A DNA stretch of 64,000 bases from Tepidimonas fonticaldi (GCF_007556755.1 NZ_VJOO01000007.1:45650-109649), one strand, 5' to 3'; shown: positions 49,381-58,024, counted from the stretch's first letter. Numbers and translations: made by a program. Notes: generated by a model not told the origin, from the sequence alone.

Positions 49381-49415
49381 GAAAAACGCCGCCGGGCGTA
49401 GGCCACGGCGGCGTT
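49381..49415 (-). terminator. Rho-independent terminator of rpsT
   Basis: On the minus strand, perfect 9-bp arms AACGCCGCC / GGCGGCGTT with a 13-nt loop are followed by TTTC. The hairpin is about 90 bases past the rpsT stop, between rpsT and the convergent DUF3579 gene. Confidence 0.75.
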
Positions 49416-49506
49416 GAGATGGGGTTTTGCTGGCAGCGCACCCGTTCCAAGGCGGACATTCCGGCCGGCTGGCCGCCGGCGGGGTCCGGGCGGGGGTATC
49501 CGGGGT

Positions 49507-49803
49507 TTAGGCGGACGCGGCAGCCAGGGATTTGACCTTGGCCGACAGGCGGCTCTTGTCGCGAGCGGCCTTGTTCTTGTGGAAGATGCCCTTGTCCGCG
49601 ACGGAGTCGACGATCGACTGCATCTGGGCAAAGAGTTCGGTGGCCTTGGCCTTGTCGCCGGCGGCGACGGCCTTTTCCACCTTCTTGACGGCGGTGCGGT
49701 ACTGCGAGCGCAGCGACGCGTTGTGGGCGTTGAGTTTGACGTCTTGGCGCGCGCGCTTGCGGCCGGAGGCCAGGCGCGGCGACTTCTTCGACTTGGTTGC
49801 CAT
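49507..49803 (-). CDS. rpsT: 30S ribosomal protein bS20
   Basis: A 98-residue basic protein binding 16S rRNA early in assembly. [20 protein letters not shown] and the alpha-helical [11 protein letters not shown] end are typical. An AGAAGGAA ribosome-binding site precedes the ATG. The leader is only about 40 nt from the predicted start. Confidence 0.97.
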   Translation of the reverse strand: MATKSKKSPRLASGRKRARQDVKLNAHNASLRSQYRTAVKKVEKAVAAGDKAKATELFAQMQSIVDSVADKGIFHKNKAARDKSRLSAKVKSLAAASA

Positions 49804-49833
49804 GGGCTAAATTCCTTCTGGGGTTGGTGGATG

Positions 49834-49857
49834 TTGCCAGCAAAGCCCGCCATTATA
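49834..49857 (-). promoter_or_regulatory. rpsT promoter with start-site element shared with rpsU
   Basis: The minus strand reads TATAAT (49857-49852), 5 bases, then GCTTTGCTGGCAA (49846-49834). The 13-mer and its spacing are identical to the rpsU promoter. A consensus -35 is absent. Confidence 0.6.
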
Positions 49858-49914
49858 AGATGCAGCCGGTCGTTGCGGGGAATGCAACAGCGCCGCAACC
49901 CCGGGGTTCGTCGC

Positions 49915-49928
49915 TTGACTTGTATCAA
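49915..49928 (+). promoter_or_regulatory. FNR/ANR-like box upstream of the desaturase
   Basis: TTGACTTGTATCAA matches the FNR consensus TTGAT-N4-ATCAA at 9 of 10 positions. Its centre lies about 28 bp before a CATACT -10-like hexamer (49950-49955). That places it near -41.5, the classical activation position, though repression is also possible. Confidence 0.5.
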
Positions 49929-49997
49929 ACGGGGTCGGGCATCATCGGGCATACTTGCGTCGGCTCATCAGCGTCAGCCTTGTCCCAACGATTCGTC

Positions 49998-51107
49998 ATG
50001 TCTGCCACCGAAACCGTGTCCGCGCCCGAGCCGTCCCAACCCATCCCGCCGGGGCAGCCGCTGCCCCACCGCAAAGTCATCCGTGGCTGGATCACACCGC
50101 TGGGCGAACGCCGCACGCCCATCGCGATCGCCTTGCTGGTGCTGGATTGGGCGATTTTTGCGGCGCTGATCGTCGGCACCATTGCCTTCGAGGCGTGGTG
50201 GGCCAAGCTGTTGTGCGGGCTGGCGGCCGGCTTCACCATCGGGCGGCTGTTCATCATCGGTCACGACGCCTGCCACCAGAGCTACACGCCCCACCGCGGC
50301 TTGAACAAGCTGCTGGGCCGCATCGCGATGATCCCGTCGCTCACCCCCTACAGCCTGTGGGAGGTCGGCCACAACGTCGTGCACCACGGCTACACCAACC
50401 TGAAAGGGGTGGACTTCGTCTGGGCGCCGCTGACCAAGGCGGAGTTCGATGCCCTGTCGCCGGGGCGCCGTTTGCTCGAGCGCATCTACCGCAGCGGCTG
50501 GGGGCCCGCACTGTATTACTTCATCGAGATGTGGTGGCTGCGCATGTTCTTCCCGCGCAAGACCTACATGGGCACGCGCCGTCCCGAGTTCATGTGGGAC
50601 GGGGTGTTCGTGCTGGGCGTCGCGCTGTTGTGGATCGGCGGCATGGTCGGGGCCGCGCTGGCCACGGGGCAATCCGTGTGGCTGCAGGTGGTCATGGGCT
50701 TCGTCGTGCCGTTCGTGTTTTGGAACGCGATGATCGGCTTCGTCGTGTACGTCCACCACACCCATCCCGCGGTGCAGTGGCACGACGACAAGGTGGCCTG
50801 GGCCAAGGCGGCTCCGTTCGTGTCGACCACGGTGCACCTGGAGTTCCCGCTCAAGATCGGCGCGCTGATGCACCACATCATGGAGCACACCGCGCACCAT
50901 GTGGACATGAGCGTGCCGCTGTACAAGCTCAAGCAGGCGCAAAAGAAGCTGGAGGACATGCTGCCCGGGCGCATCATCATCCAGCGCTTCAGCTGGCGCT
51001 GGTACTTCGACACCGCGCGCCGCTGCAAGCTGTACGACTTCACGCGGCGCTGCTGGACCGATTTCCACGGGCGCCCGACCAGCGACCCCGCGCCGTCCTT
51101 TGCCTGA
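49998..51107 (+). CDS. fatty acid desaturase
   Basis: A 369-residue membrane-bound di-iron enzyme introducing double bonds with O2. The three histidine boxes are clear: HDACH, HNVVHHGYTN and HHIMEHTAHHVD. Four hydrophobic stretches (about residues 38-60, 62-80, 195-215 and 220-245) fit the family topology. Start 49998 is chosen over longer frames by similarity, and the leader contains the FNR-like box. Substrate chain and position cannot be inferred. Confidence 0.92.
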   Translation: MSATETVSAPEPSQPIPPGQPLPHRKVIRGWITPLGERRTPIAIALLVLDWAIFAALIVGTIAFEAWWAKLLCGLAAGFTIGRLFIIGHDACHQSYTPHRGLNKLLGRIAMIPSLTPYSLWEVGHNVVHHGYTNLKGVDFVWAPLTKAEFDALSPGRRLLERIYRSGWGPALYYFIEMWWLRMFFPRKTYMGTRRPEFMWDGVFVLGVALLWIGGMVGAALATGQSVWLQVVMGFVVPFVFWNAMIGFVVYVHHTHPAVQWHDDKVAWAKAAPFVSTTVHLEFPLKIGALMHHIMEHTAHHVDMSVPLYKLKQAQKKLEDMLPGRIIIQRFSWRWYFDTARRCKLYDFTRRCWTDFHGRPTSDPAPSFA

Positions 51108-51219
51108 CGGATAGGTGCCGCCCGTGCGGGGTGCGCCACCGGTACGAACGAGGGGCCCGTGGGGCCCTTCGTCGTTCATCGGTGGCGCCTTTCGTGCTGC
51201 GGTGCGACAATAACACCAC

Positions 51220-52725
51220 ATGACTCAAGCTTTTTCCGAACTGAATCTGGCCGAACCGCTGGCCCGGGCCGTGGCCGAGATGGGCTACGCGACCATGACG
51301 CCCATCCAGGCGCAGGCCATTCCGGTCGTGCTGCAGGGCCGCGACGTGATGGGGGCCGCCCAGACCGGCACCGGCAAGACCGCCGCGTTTTCGCTGCCGC
51401 TGCTGCAGCGGCTGTTGCGCCACGCCAATACGTCCACCTCGCCGGCGCGGCACCCCGTGCGCGCCCTGGTGCTGCTGCCCACGCGGGAGCTGGCGGACCA
51501 GGTGGCCCAGCAGGTCAAGCTGTACGCCAAGTACACCCCGCTGCGCAGCGCGGTCGTCTTTGGCGGCATGGATATGAAGCCGCAGGTCGAGGAACTGCGC
51601 AAGGGGGTGGAGATTCTGGTCGCCACGCCCGGCCGTCTGCTCGACCACATCGAGGCCAAGACGGCGGTGCTCAACCAGGTCGAGTATGTGGTGCTCGACG
51701 AGGCGGACCGCATGCTCGACATCGGCTTTCTGCCCGACCTGCAACGCATCCTGTCCTACCTTCCCAAGCAGCGCACCACGCTGCTGTTTTCCGCCACCTT
51801 CTCGCCCGAGATCAAGCGCCTGGCATCGAGCTATCTGCAGGATCCAGTGGTGATCGAGGTGGCGCGCGCCAACACCACGGCCGCGACCGTGGAGCAGCGC
51901 TTCTACCGGGTGGAAGAGGACGACAAGCGCCAGGCACTCAAGCAACTGGTGCGGCAGGAGCAGGTCAAGCAGGCCTTCGTCTTCGTCAACAGCAAGTTGG
52001 GCTGTGCGCGCCTGGCCCGGTCGCTGGAGCGCGACGGCCTGCGCGTGGCGGCGCTGCACGGCGACAAAAGCCAGGACGAGCGCCTCAAGGCCCTCGATGC
52101 CTTCAAGCAGGGGCAGGTGGATCTGCTGGTGTGCACCGACGTCGCGGCGCGCGGTCTGGACATCAAGGATGTGCCCGCGGTCTTCAACGTCGATATCCCC
52201 TTCAATGCCGAGGACTATGTGCACCGCATCGGGCGAACCGGGCGGGCGGGGGCGTCGGGGTTGGCGGTCTCCTTCGTCAGCGGCCGCGATGCCCGCTCCC
52301 TGGCGGATATCGAGAAGCTGATCGGCCGCAAGGCGGAGGTCGAGCCGCTGGAGATCGAAGACGAGCGCCGCCCGCGCGGCCGGCCTGCGCGCCACAACGA
52401 CGGCCAGCGCCTGTGGCAGGCGCCCGAGGCCGAAGGCGGTGCGGCACCTGTGCGCGCCGAGCCTGCGGCGCGTCCCGGCCGGCCGATGCGCCCGGCGGCC
52501 GAGCGGCGTGCGCCGGCAGACCCGCTGTACGACCGCCCGTACGAGCCGTCCCTGCCGCCCGATGCCCAACCGGAATGGGAGCAACCGGCCAAGGCCCCCG
52601 CGCCCAAAGGCCTGTCGGCCTACATCCGGCCCAAGCGCAAGGTGCCGGCCCTGTTGCGCGCGCCGCTGCCGGCGCTCACATCCCCCGACCCGGTGCCTGA
52701 GCCTGCGGACACGGTATCCGGATGA
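51220..52725 (+). CDS. rhlE: DEAD-box RNA helicase, RhlE-like
   Basis: ATP-dependent RNA helicase of 501 residues. Visible motifs: AQTGTGKTAAF (I), PTRELADQ (Ia), DEADRMLD (II), SATFS (III) and HRIGRTGR (VI). After about residue 385 there is a basic, Pro/Arg-rich disordered tail of about 115 residues typical of RhlE-type enzymes. Likely roles are ribosome assembly or RNA turnover. The last 50 bp overlap the convergent apaH. Confidence 0.92.
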   Translation: MTQAFSELNLAEPLARAVAEMGYATMTPIQAQAIPVVLQGRDVMGAAQTGTGKTAAFSLPLLQRLLRHANTSTSPARHPVRALVLLPTRELADQVAQQVKLYAKYTPLRSAVVFGGMDMKPQVEELRKGVEILVATPGRLLDHIEAKTAVLNQVEYVVLDEADRMLDIGFLPDLQRILSYLPKQRTTLLFSATFSPEIKRLASSYLQDPVVIEVARANTTAATVEQRFYRVEEDDKRQALKQLVRQEQVKQAFVFVNSKLGCARLARSLERDGLRVAALHGDKSQDERLKALDAFKQGQVDLLVCTDVAARGLDIKDVPAVFNVDIPFNAEDYVHRIGRTGRAGASGLAVSFVSGRDARSLADIEKLIGRKAEVEPLEIEDERRPRGRPARHNDGQRLWQAPEAEGGAAPVRAEPAARPGRPMRPAAERRAPADPLYDRPYEPSLPPDAQPEWEQPAKAPAPKGLSAYIRPKRKVPALLRAPLPALTSPDPVPEPADTVSG

Positions 52726-53527
52726 TTTCGACCTGCCGTGCATCCGCCACGGGGGCGTGCGGCAGGCAGGCCGCGCTGAGCTGACCGCCCCAGACGCAGC
52801 CGGTGTCCAGCGCCAGCAGGTCCGCGCGTTGCAGCGGACCGAGGGTGGACCAGTGGCCAAACGCGACTGGCGTGCCGGCACAGCGGCGCCCGGGCACGTC
52901 GAACCACGGCAGGTACCCGGCGGGGGCGTCGGCCGCGCTGTCTTTGGTGGCAAATTCCATCACCCCCTCGGCGGTGCAAAAGCGCAGCCGCGTCAGGGCA
53001 TTGACGATGACGCGCCAGCGCGCAGGGCCCTGCAGGTCGTCGCTCCAGCGGTCGGGCTGGTTGCCGTACATCTGGTGCAGCCAGTCGGTCAGGTCGGGCC
53101 CGCGCAGCAGGGCTTGCACCTCTGCCGCCAGCGACAGCACCTGCGCTGCCGACCACTGCGGCAGCACGCCCGCGTGCACGAGCAGCCAGCCGTGCACCGC
53201 CATTGCCAGCGGTCGCTGGCGCAGCCAGTCGAGCAGGGCTGCGCGGTCCGGCGCGCCGAGGATGCCGTCCAGCGTGTCGTTGCGGTGCGGCGGCCGCACG
53301 CCGGCCGCGACGGCCAGCAGGTGCAGGTCGTGATTGCCCAGCAGGGCATCGGCCGAACTCTCCAGCGCCTGAAGCCGGCGCAACACGGCCAGCGATGCCG
53401 GCCCGCGGTTGACCAGATCGCCCAGCAGGACCAGGCGGTCCCGGCTGGGGGAAAAGCCGATTTCGTCCAGCAGGTGCTGCAGCGCGCCGTCGCAGCCCTG
53501 GACGTCGCCAATCAGGTACAGTGCCAT
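52676..53527 (-). CDS. apaH: bis(5'-nucleosyl)-tetraphosphatase, symmetrical
   Basis: Cleaves Ap4A to two ADP and can act on Np4 RNA caps. The 283-residue product has the metallophosphatase motifs GDVQGC (residues 8-13), GDLVNRGP and GNHD. It overlaps rhlE by 50 bp tail to tail and starts head to head with the CNNM gene, only 11 bp away. Confidence 0.94.
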   Translation of the reverse strand: MALYLIGDVQGCDGALQHLLDEIGFSPSRDRLVLLGDLVNRGPASLAVLRRLQALESSADALLGNHDLHLLAVAAGVRPPHRNDTLDGILGAPDRAALLDWLRQRPLAMAVHGWLLVHAGVLPQWSAAQVLSLAAEVQALLRGPDLTDWLHQMYGNQPDRWSDDLQGPARWRVIVNALTRLRFCTAEGVMEFATKDSAADAPAGYLPWFDVPGRRCAGTPVAFGHWSTLGPLQRADLLALDTGCVWGGQLSAACLPHAPVADARQVEIIRIPCPQAQAPGRGM

Positions 53528-53538
53528 GGGCGCGCATT

Positions 53539-54867
53539 ATGGATATCCTGCTGATCGTCTTTCTGACCCTGCTCAATGGGGCGTTCGCCATGTCCGAGCT
53601 GGCGCTGGCGGCCAGCCGCCGGGCGCGCCTGTCGGCCCTGGCCGACGCGGGGGACAAAGGGGCCCGCACCGCGCTGCAGCTGCTGGACAACCCGACGCAG
53701 TTTTTGTCGTCCGTGCAGGTGGGGATCACCTCCATCGGCATGCTCAACGGTATCGTGGGCGAGGCGGCGTTCAGCGACGGGCTGGCGGACTGGTTTCGCG
53801 GTTGGGGGTGGTCCGACGTGACGGCCTCGGTGTCCGCCACGGCCATCGTCGTGGCGGCCATCACGTTCTTGACAATCGTCTTTGGCGAGTTGGTGCCCAA
53901 GCGCATCGGCCAGCTCTACCCGGAGGCCGTCGCGCGCTGGGTGGCACGGCCCATGGCCGGTGTGGCCCGGGTGGCCAAGCCCTTCGTGCTGCTGCTGTCG
54001 GCCACCACGCATGCGGTGCTACGTCTGCTGCGCATCGACACCGACGCGGCCCGCACGGTGACGGAGGAGGAGATCCACGCCAGCTTGCGCGAAGGCTTGG
54101 GCGCCGGCGTGATCGAGCGGCAGGAGCACCGCATGGTGCGCAATGTGCTGGCGCTGGATGACCGGCAGCTGGGCAGCCTGATGGTGCCGCGCTCGGACAT
54201 CGATTGGCTGGAGGCGGGCGAGCCGCTGACCGAGGTGCTGCGCCGCGCGCGCCAGAGCGGGCACTCGTGGTATCCGGTGGCCCGTGGCGGGCTGGACCAT
54301 GTGCAAGGCGTGGTGGCGCTGACGCACCTGATGGCCCTGGACGAGATCGGCGGGCGCGAGACCGACTGGGCGCGCGACGCGCTGCCGGCGACCTTCGTGC
54401 CCGAGACGCTGAGCGGGCTGGAGTTGCTGGAGCAGTTTCGCGCCCGCGCCATGCGCATGGTGTTCGTGGTGGACGAGTACGGCGTGGTGCAGGGGATGCT
54501 CACGCCGCTGGATCTGCTGGAGGCGATCACGGGCGAACTGTCGGCCGACGAGCCGCAGGAGGCCTGGGCCACCCCGCTGCCCGATGGGAGTTGGCGGATC
54601 GATGGCAGCATGCCGGTGCACGAGCTCAAGGCCCGGCTCGAGATCGATGCCTTGCCCGAGGAGGACAAGGACCGCTACCACACCGTGGCCGGGCTGATGC
54701 TGATGGTGGCGGGCCGCTTGCTGACGCCGGGGGATCGGGTCGAGATTGGCGGCTGGATGTTCGAGGTGCGCTCTACCGAGGGCCGCCGCATCGACGAGGT
54801 GCTCATCCGGCCGCAGACGGCGACGGCACCGCCGCCGTCGGACGGTGGTCCCGCAGCCACGCCTTGA
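53539..54867 (+). CDS. CNNM/CBS-domain membrane protein (hemolysin family)
   Basis: A 442-residue protein with an N-terminal DUF21/CNNM membrane domain (about residues 1-185, starting MDILLIVFLTLLNGAFAMSE), paired CBS domains (about 205-335, GVVQGMLTPLDLLEAI) and a C-terminal CorC/HlyC domain. Such proteins are linked to magnesium or cobalt efflux; true hemolysin activity is unlikely. The 3' end overlaps the cbbR remnant by 65 bp. ATG 53539 fits the first membrane helix better than an upstream in-frame ATG at 53521. Confidence 0.88.
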   Translation: MDILLIVFLTLLNGAFAMSELALAASRRARLSALADAGDKGARTALQLLDNPTQFLSSVQVGITSIGMLNGIVGEAAFSDGLADWFRGWGWSDVTASVSATAIVVAAITFLTIVFGELVPKRIGQLYPEAVARWVARPMAGVARVAKPFVLLLSATTHAVLRLLRIDTDAARTVTEEEIHASLREGLGAGVIERQEHRMVRNVLALDDRQLGSLMVPRSDIDWLEAGEPLTEVLRRARQSGHSWYPVARGGLDHVQGVVALTHLMALDEIGGRETDWARDALPATFVPETLSGLELLEQFRARAMRMVFVVDEYGVVQGMLTPLDLLEAITGELSADEPQEAWATPLPDGSWRIDGSMPVHELKARLEIDALPEEDKDRYHTVAGLMLMVAGRLLTPGDRVEIGGWMFEVRSTEGRRIDEVLIRPQTATAPPPSDGGPAATP

Positions 54868-55372
54868 AGGCCAGCGCCGCCGGCGACAGCCGCTTGCCGT
54901 GCGGATAGACGATCTGCCAACGCCGCAGCAGCGGAAAGCCCGCCACGTCCAGCGCGATCAGCTCGCCCAGCGCCAGCTCGGCGGCCACCGTGTGCGCCGA
55001 CAGCACGGCCACCCCTAGCCCGCCAGCCACGGTTTGTTTGACGGCTTCGTTGCTGCCCACCTCCAGCCGGGTACGCAGGCGCGCCCCGTGCGCCGCAAAA
55101 AAGCGCTCCGTCGTCAGGCGGGTGCCCGAGCCCGGCTCGCGCAGGATGAAGGGCTCCTGCGCCAGCCGCTGCGGCGGGATCGCGCGCACGCCCGCCAGCG
55201 CGTGGCCCGGGGGCGCGATGGGCACGAGGGGGTTGTCGGCAAACGCTTCGCAGACCACGTCCAGGTGCTCCGGCGGCTGGCCCAGGACATAGAGGTCGTC
55301 CTGGTTTTGCGCCAGGCGCTGCACCAGCGTTTCGCGGTTGCCCACCACCATGGACACCTCGATGCCGGGATG
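54803..55372 (-). pseudogene. cbbR: CbbR-type LysR regulator, C-terminal remnant
   Basis: The reading frame gives about 189 residues of the effector-binding domain of a LysR regulator, with CbbR hallmarks HPGIEVS, VGNRETLVQRLAQNQDDLYV and GSGTRLTTERFF (each interrupted by ordinary sequence). The N-terminal 120-130 residues, including the whole helix-turn-helix, are missing. Similarity ends abruptly at His (55370-55372), and the next bases belong to cbbO on the other strand. A GTG at 55357 could start a truncated product, but it could not bind DNA as a LysR protein. It overlaps the CNNM gene end by 65 bp. Confidence 0.85.
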
Positions 55373-55374
55373 CG

Positions 55375-56064
55375 GACGGCGACGACATCGATCTGGATGC
55401 GGCCCTGTCGTCGCTGACCGACCTGCGGCTGGGGCGCATGCCCGATCCCCGGATCATGATGCGCCACGTGCGCAAGACGCGCGACCTGGCCGTGCTGGTG
55501 TTGCTGGACCTGTCCCAGTCCACCAACGACCGGGTGGCGGGGCAGACCCACACGGTGCTGGAGCTCACGCGCGCGGCCTGCGCCTTGCTGGCCGACGCCA
55601 TCCAGAAGGTGGGCGATCCCTTTGCCATCCACGGCTTTTGCTCCGACGGCCGGCACGATGTGCACTACTGGCGTTTCAAAGACTTCGATCAGCCCTACGA
55701 CGATCTGGCCAAGGCGCGTCTGGCCGGCATGCAGGGCCAGCTGTCCACCCGCATGGGCGCGGCGATCCGGCACGCCACGGCGGCCTTGGCCCGCCGGCCC
55801 CAGCGCCGACGGCTGCTGCTCGTGGTGACCGACGGCGAGCCGGCCGACGTGGACGTGCGCGATCCCTCGTATCTGCGCCAAGACGCCCGCAAGGCGGTCG
55901 AAGCGGCGGCACGCCAAGGGGTGCAGACCTTTTGCCTGAGTCTGGACCCGCGCGCCGACGACTACGTGAGCCGCATTTTCGGGGGGCGGCACTACCGCGT
56001 GATCGATCGGGTCGAGCGCCTGCCGGAGACGCTGCCGATGCTCTATGCCGCACTGACGCGCTGA
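55375..56064 (+). pseudogene. cbbO: CbbO (RuBisCO activase component), C-terminal remnant
   Basis: About 229 residues match the C-terminal von Willebrand A domain of CbbO: DGDDIDLDAALSSL, LGRMPDPRIMMRHVRK, then the MIDAS motif LDLSQSTND and VVTDGEPADVDV. CbbO is the substrate-adaptor partner of the AAA+ activase CbbQ for form I RuBisCO. The first roughly 500 or more residues are absent, and upstream sequence switches directly to the reverse-oriented cbbR remnant. An ATG at 55438 gives a 208-residue open frame, so a VWA fragment could still be made, but no promoter or ribosome-binding site was recognised. Confidence 0.85.
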
Positions 56065-56075
56065 TGGGGCGCGGC

Positions 56076-57137
56076 TCAGGCCGCCTGCCAAAAGCCCTCG
56101 AGCAGGTTGACGGTGTTGATGCCCACCTCGGCCACCGCGTAGCCGCCTTCGAAGGTGAAGACCGTCGGCAAGCCCAGCTCGGCCAGCAGGCGCCCGACGG
56201 TCGTGTAGTCGGCGCTGCGCAGCAAAAAGCCGGAGATCGGATCGCCCTCGAACGTGTCCATGCCCATCGGTACCACCAGGGCGTCGGCGCGAAAGTCCGC
56301 CACGGCGCGAATGGCGCGCTCCAGCGCCGCGCGCCACGCGGGAAAGCCTGTGCCGCGCGGTAGCGGCAGGTTGAGGTTGAAGCCCTCGCCGGGGCCGGCG
56401 CCCCGCTCGTCGGCATACCCCAGGAAGAAAGGGTATTCGGTCTGGGGATCGCCGTGCAGCGACACGGTGAGCACGTCGGCGCGCTCGTAAAACAGGGTTT
56501 GCGTGCCATTGCCGTGGTGGTAGTCGATGTCCAGCACGGCCACGCGCGCCCGGCCCGCATCCCGCAGCGCCTGCGCGGCGATGGCGGCGTTGTTGAGGAA
56601 GCAGTACCCGCCAAAAAAGTCGGGGCCGGCGTGGTGGCCGGGCGGGCGTGTCAGCGCAAAAGCGGCGCGCTGCCCGTCCTGCACGGCGCGGGCGGCCGCC
56701 AGCGCGCAGGCCGCTCCGCTGCGCGCGGCGGTCCAGGTCCCCGCCATCAGCGGCGTGCCGGCATCGAAGGCGTACAGGCCCAGTCGCGCGGCAAAGTTGG
56801 CCGGCGGGCGGTCGCGCCGGAAGGCATGGGGGTTGCCCAGCGGCCACACCGAGGGCAGGGCGTCGCGCTGGGCATTGCTCGGGTCCAGCGCCACCCACTC
56901 GTCCCAGGCATGGGCCAGAAAAGCGACGTAGCGCGGGTCGTGCACGCGGGCGATCGCGGCATCCAGCGCCGCATCGTCGATGGCCGGCTCGTGCAGGCTG
57001 CCCAGCGCCCGGCGCTGCAGCTCCGCGCGCACATGGTCCAGCCGCGCGGGCACCTCGTGACACGCAACGAGGCGCCCGCGAAACATCTCGTGCCGGCCCT
57101 GATGCAGGGCGTGGTGGGGGTTGTGGAAGGTTTTCAT
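56076..57137 (-). CDS. histone deacetylase family protein
   Basis: A 353-residue zinc-dependent deacetylase of the arginase/HDAC fold. Visible motifs are TRPPGHHAGPDFFGGYC, DIDYHHGNGTQ (zinc ligand Asp and His) and NLLEGFW at the end. Bacterial members act on acetylpolyamines, small acetylated molecules or acetylated proteins; the substrate here is not inferable. It looks intact. It is transcribed against the cbb direction, between the CbbO and CbbY remnants. Confidence 0.9.
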   Translation of the reverse strand: MKTFHNPHHALHQGRHEMFRGRLVACHEVPARLDHVRAELQRRALGSLHEPAIDDAALDAAIARVHDPRYVAFLAHAWDEWVALDPSNAQRDALPSVWPLGNPHAFRRDRPPANFAARLGLYAFDAGTPLMAGTWTAARSGAACALAAARAVQDGQRAAFALTRPPGHHAGPDFFGGYCFLNNAAIAAQALRDAGRARVAVLDIDYHHGNGTQTLFYERADVLTVSLHGDPQTEYPFFLGYADERGAGPGEGFNLNLPLPRGTGFPAWRAALERAIRAVADFRADALVVPMGMDTFEGDPISGFLLRSADYTTVGRLLAELGLPTVFTFEGGYAVAEVGINTVNLLEGFWQAA

Positions 57138-57220
57138 CGAGGCGGTGGGGGCAAGCGCTGGCGCGCGTTTCGGGCCAAAGTGTCTCAGAATCCGTCTTCA
57201 TCGACGAAAGGACGACAACC

Positions 57221-58015
57221 ATGGCCATGGACGTGATCGACTACCGCCTGTACGGCGACGACATGCAGCTGGTGGAACTGGAGCTGGACCCCGGCGAGGC
57301 GGCGATCGGCGAAGCGGGCAGCCTGATGTACATGGAAGACGGCATCCAGATGGAGACCGTGTTTGGCGATGGCAGCGCGGCGCAGGGCGGGCTGTTCGGC
57401 AAGCTGCTCGGCGCGGGCAAACGGCTCATCACGGGCGAGTCGTTGTTCACGACCGTGTACGTCAACAAGGGCAGCGGCAAGCGCAGCGTCGCATTCGCGG
57501 CGCCCTACACCGGCAAGATCATCCCCTTCGACCTCCAGCAGCACGGCGGCACGATCATTTGCCAGAAGGATGCCTTTTTGTGCGCTGCGCGCGGCGTGTC
57601 GCTGGGCATTGCCTTCCAGCGCCGGCTGGGCACGGGCTTTTTCGGCGGCGAGGGCTTCATCATGCAAAAGCTCGACGGGGATGGGCTGGCCTTCTGCCAT
57701 TCCGGCGGCACGGTGCTCCAGCGCACGCTGGCTGCGGGCGAGCTGCTGCGGGTCGATACGGGCTGCGTGGTGGCCTACACCCGCGGCGTGGATTTCGACA
57801 TCGAGTTCGTCGGCGGCATCAAGACCGCGCTGTTCGGCGGCGAGGGATTGTTCTTCGCGGTGCTGCGCGGGCCGGGCACCGTCTGGCTGCAGTCGCTGCC
57901 GTTTGCGCGGTTGGCGTCGCGGGTGTTTGCCGCCGCGCCGGCCAGCCGGGGCGGCGGCGGCACTGGGGGCGAGGAAGGCGGCCCGCTGGGCACGCTGTTT
58001 GGCGGGCGGGACTGA
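57221..58015 (+). CDS. TIGR00266/AIM24 family protein
   Basis: A 264-residue beta-rich protein starting MAMDVIDYRLYGDDMQLVEL, with GEAGSLMYMEDGIQM, GGEGFIMQKLDGDG and VGGIKTALFGGEGLFF, the TIGR00266 signature. The C-terminus is Gly-rich. Family function is unknown. A GAAAGGAC ribosome-binding site precedes the ATG. It is divergent from the deacetylase. Immediately after the stop, sequence changes to the 3' side of a broken DUF1365 gene. Confidence 0.88.
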   Translation: MAMDVIDYRLYGDDMQLVELELDPGEAAIGEAGSLMYMEDGIQMETVFGDGSAAQGGLFGKLLGAGKRLITGESLFTTVYVNKGSGKRSVAFAAPYTGKIIPFDLQQHGGTIICQKDAFLCAARGVSLGIAFQRRLGTGFFGGEGFIMQKLDGDGLAFCHSGGTVLQRTLAAGELLRVDTGCVVAYTRGVDFDIEFVGGIKTALFGGEGLFFAVLRGPGTVWLQSLPFARLASRVFAAAPASRGGGGTGGEEGGPLGTLFGGRD

Positions 58016-58024
58016 CGGCGGACC

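Noticed and set aside
53539..54867. Hemolysin or virulence factor
   Set aside because: The DUF21-CBS-CorC architecture is that of CNNM-type ion transport proteins; the hemolysin label is historical.
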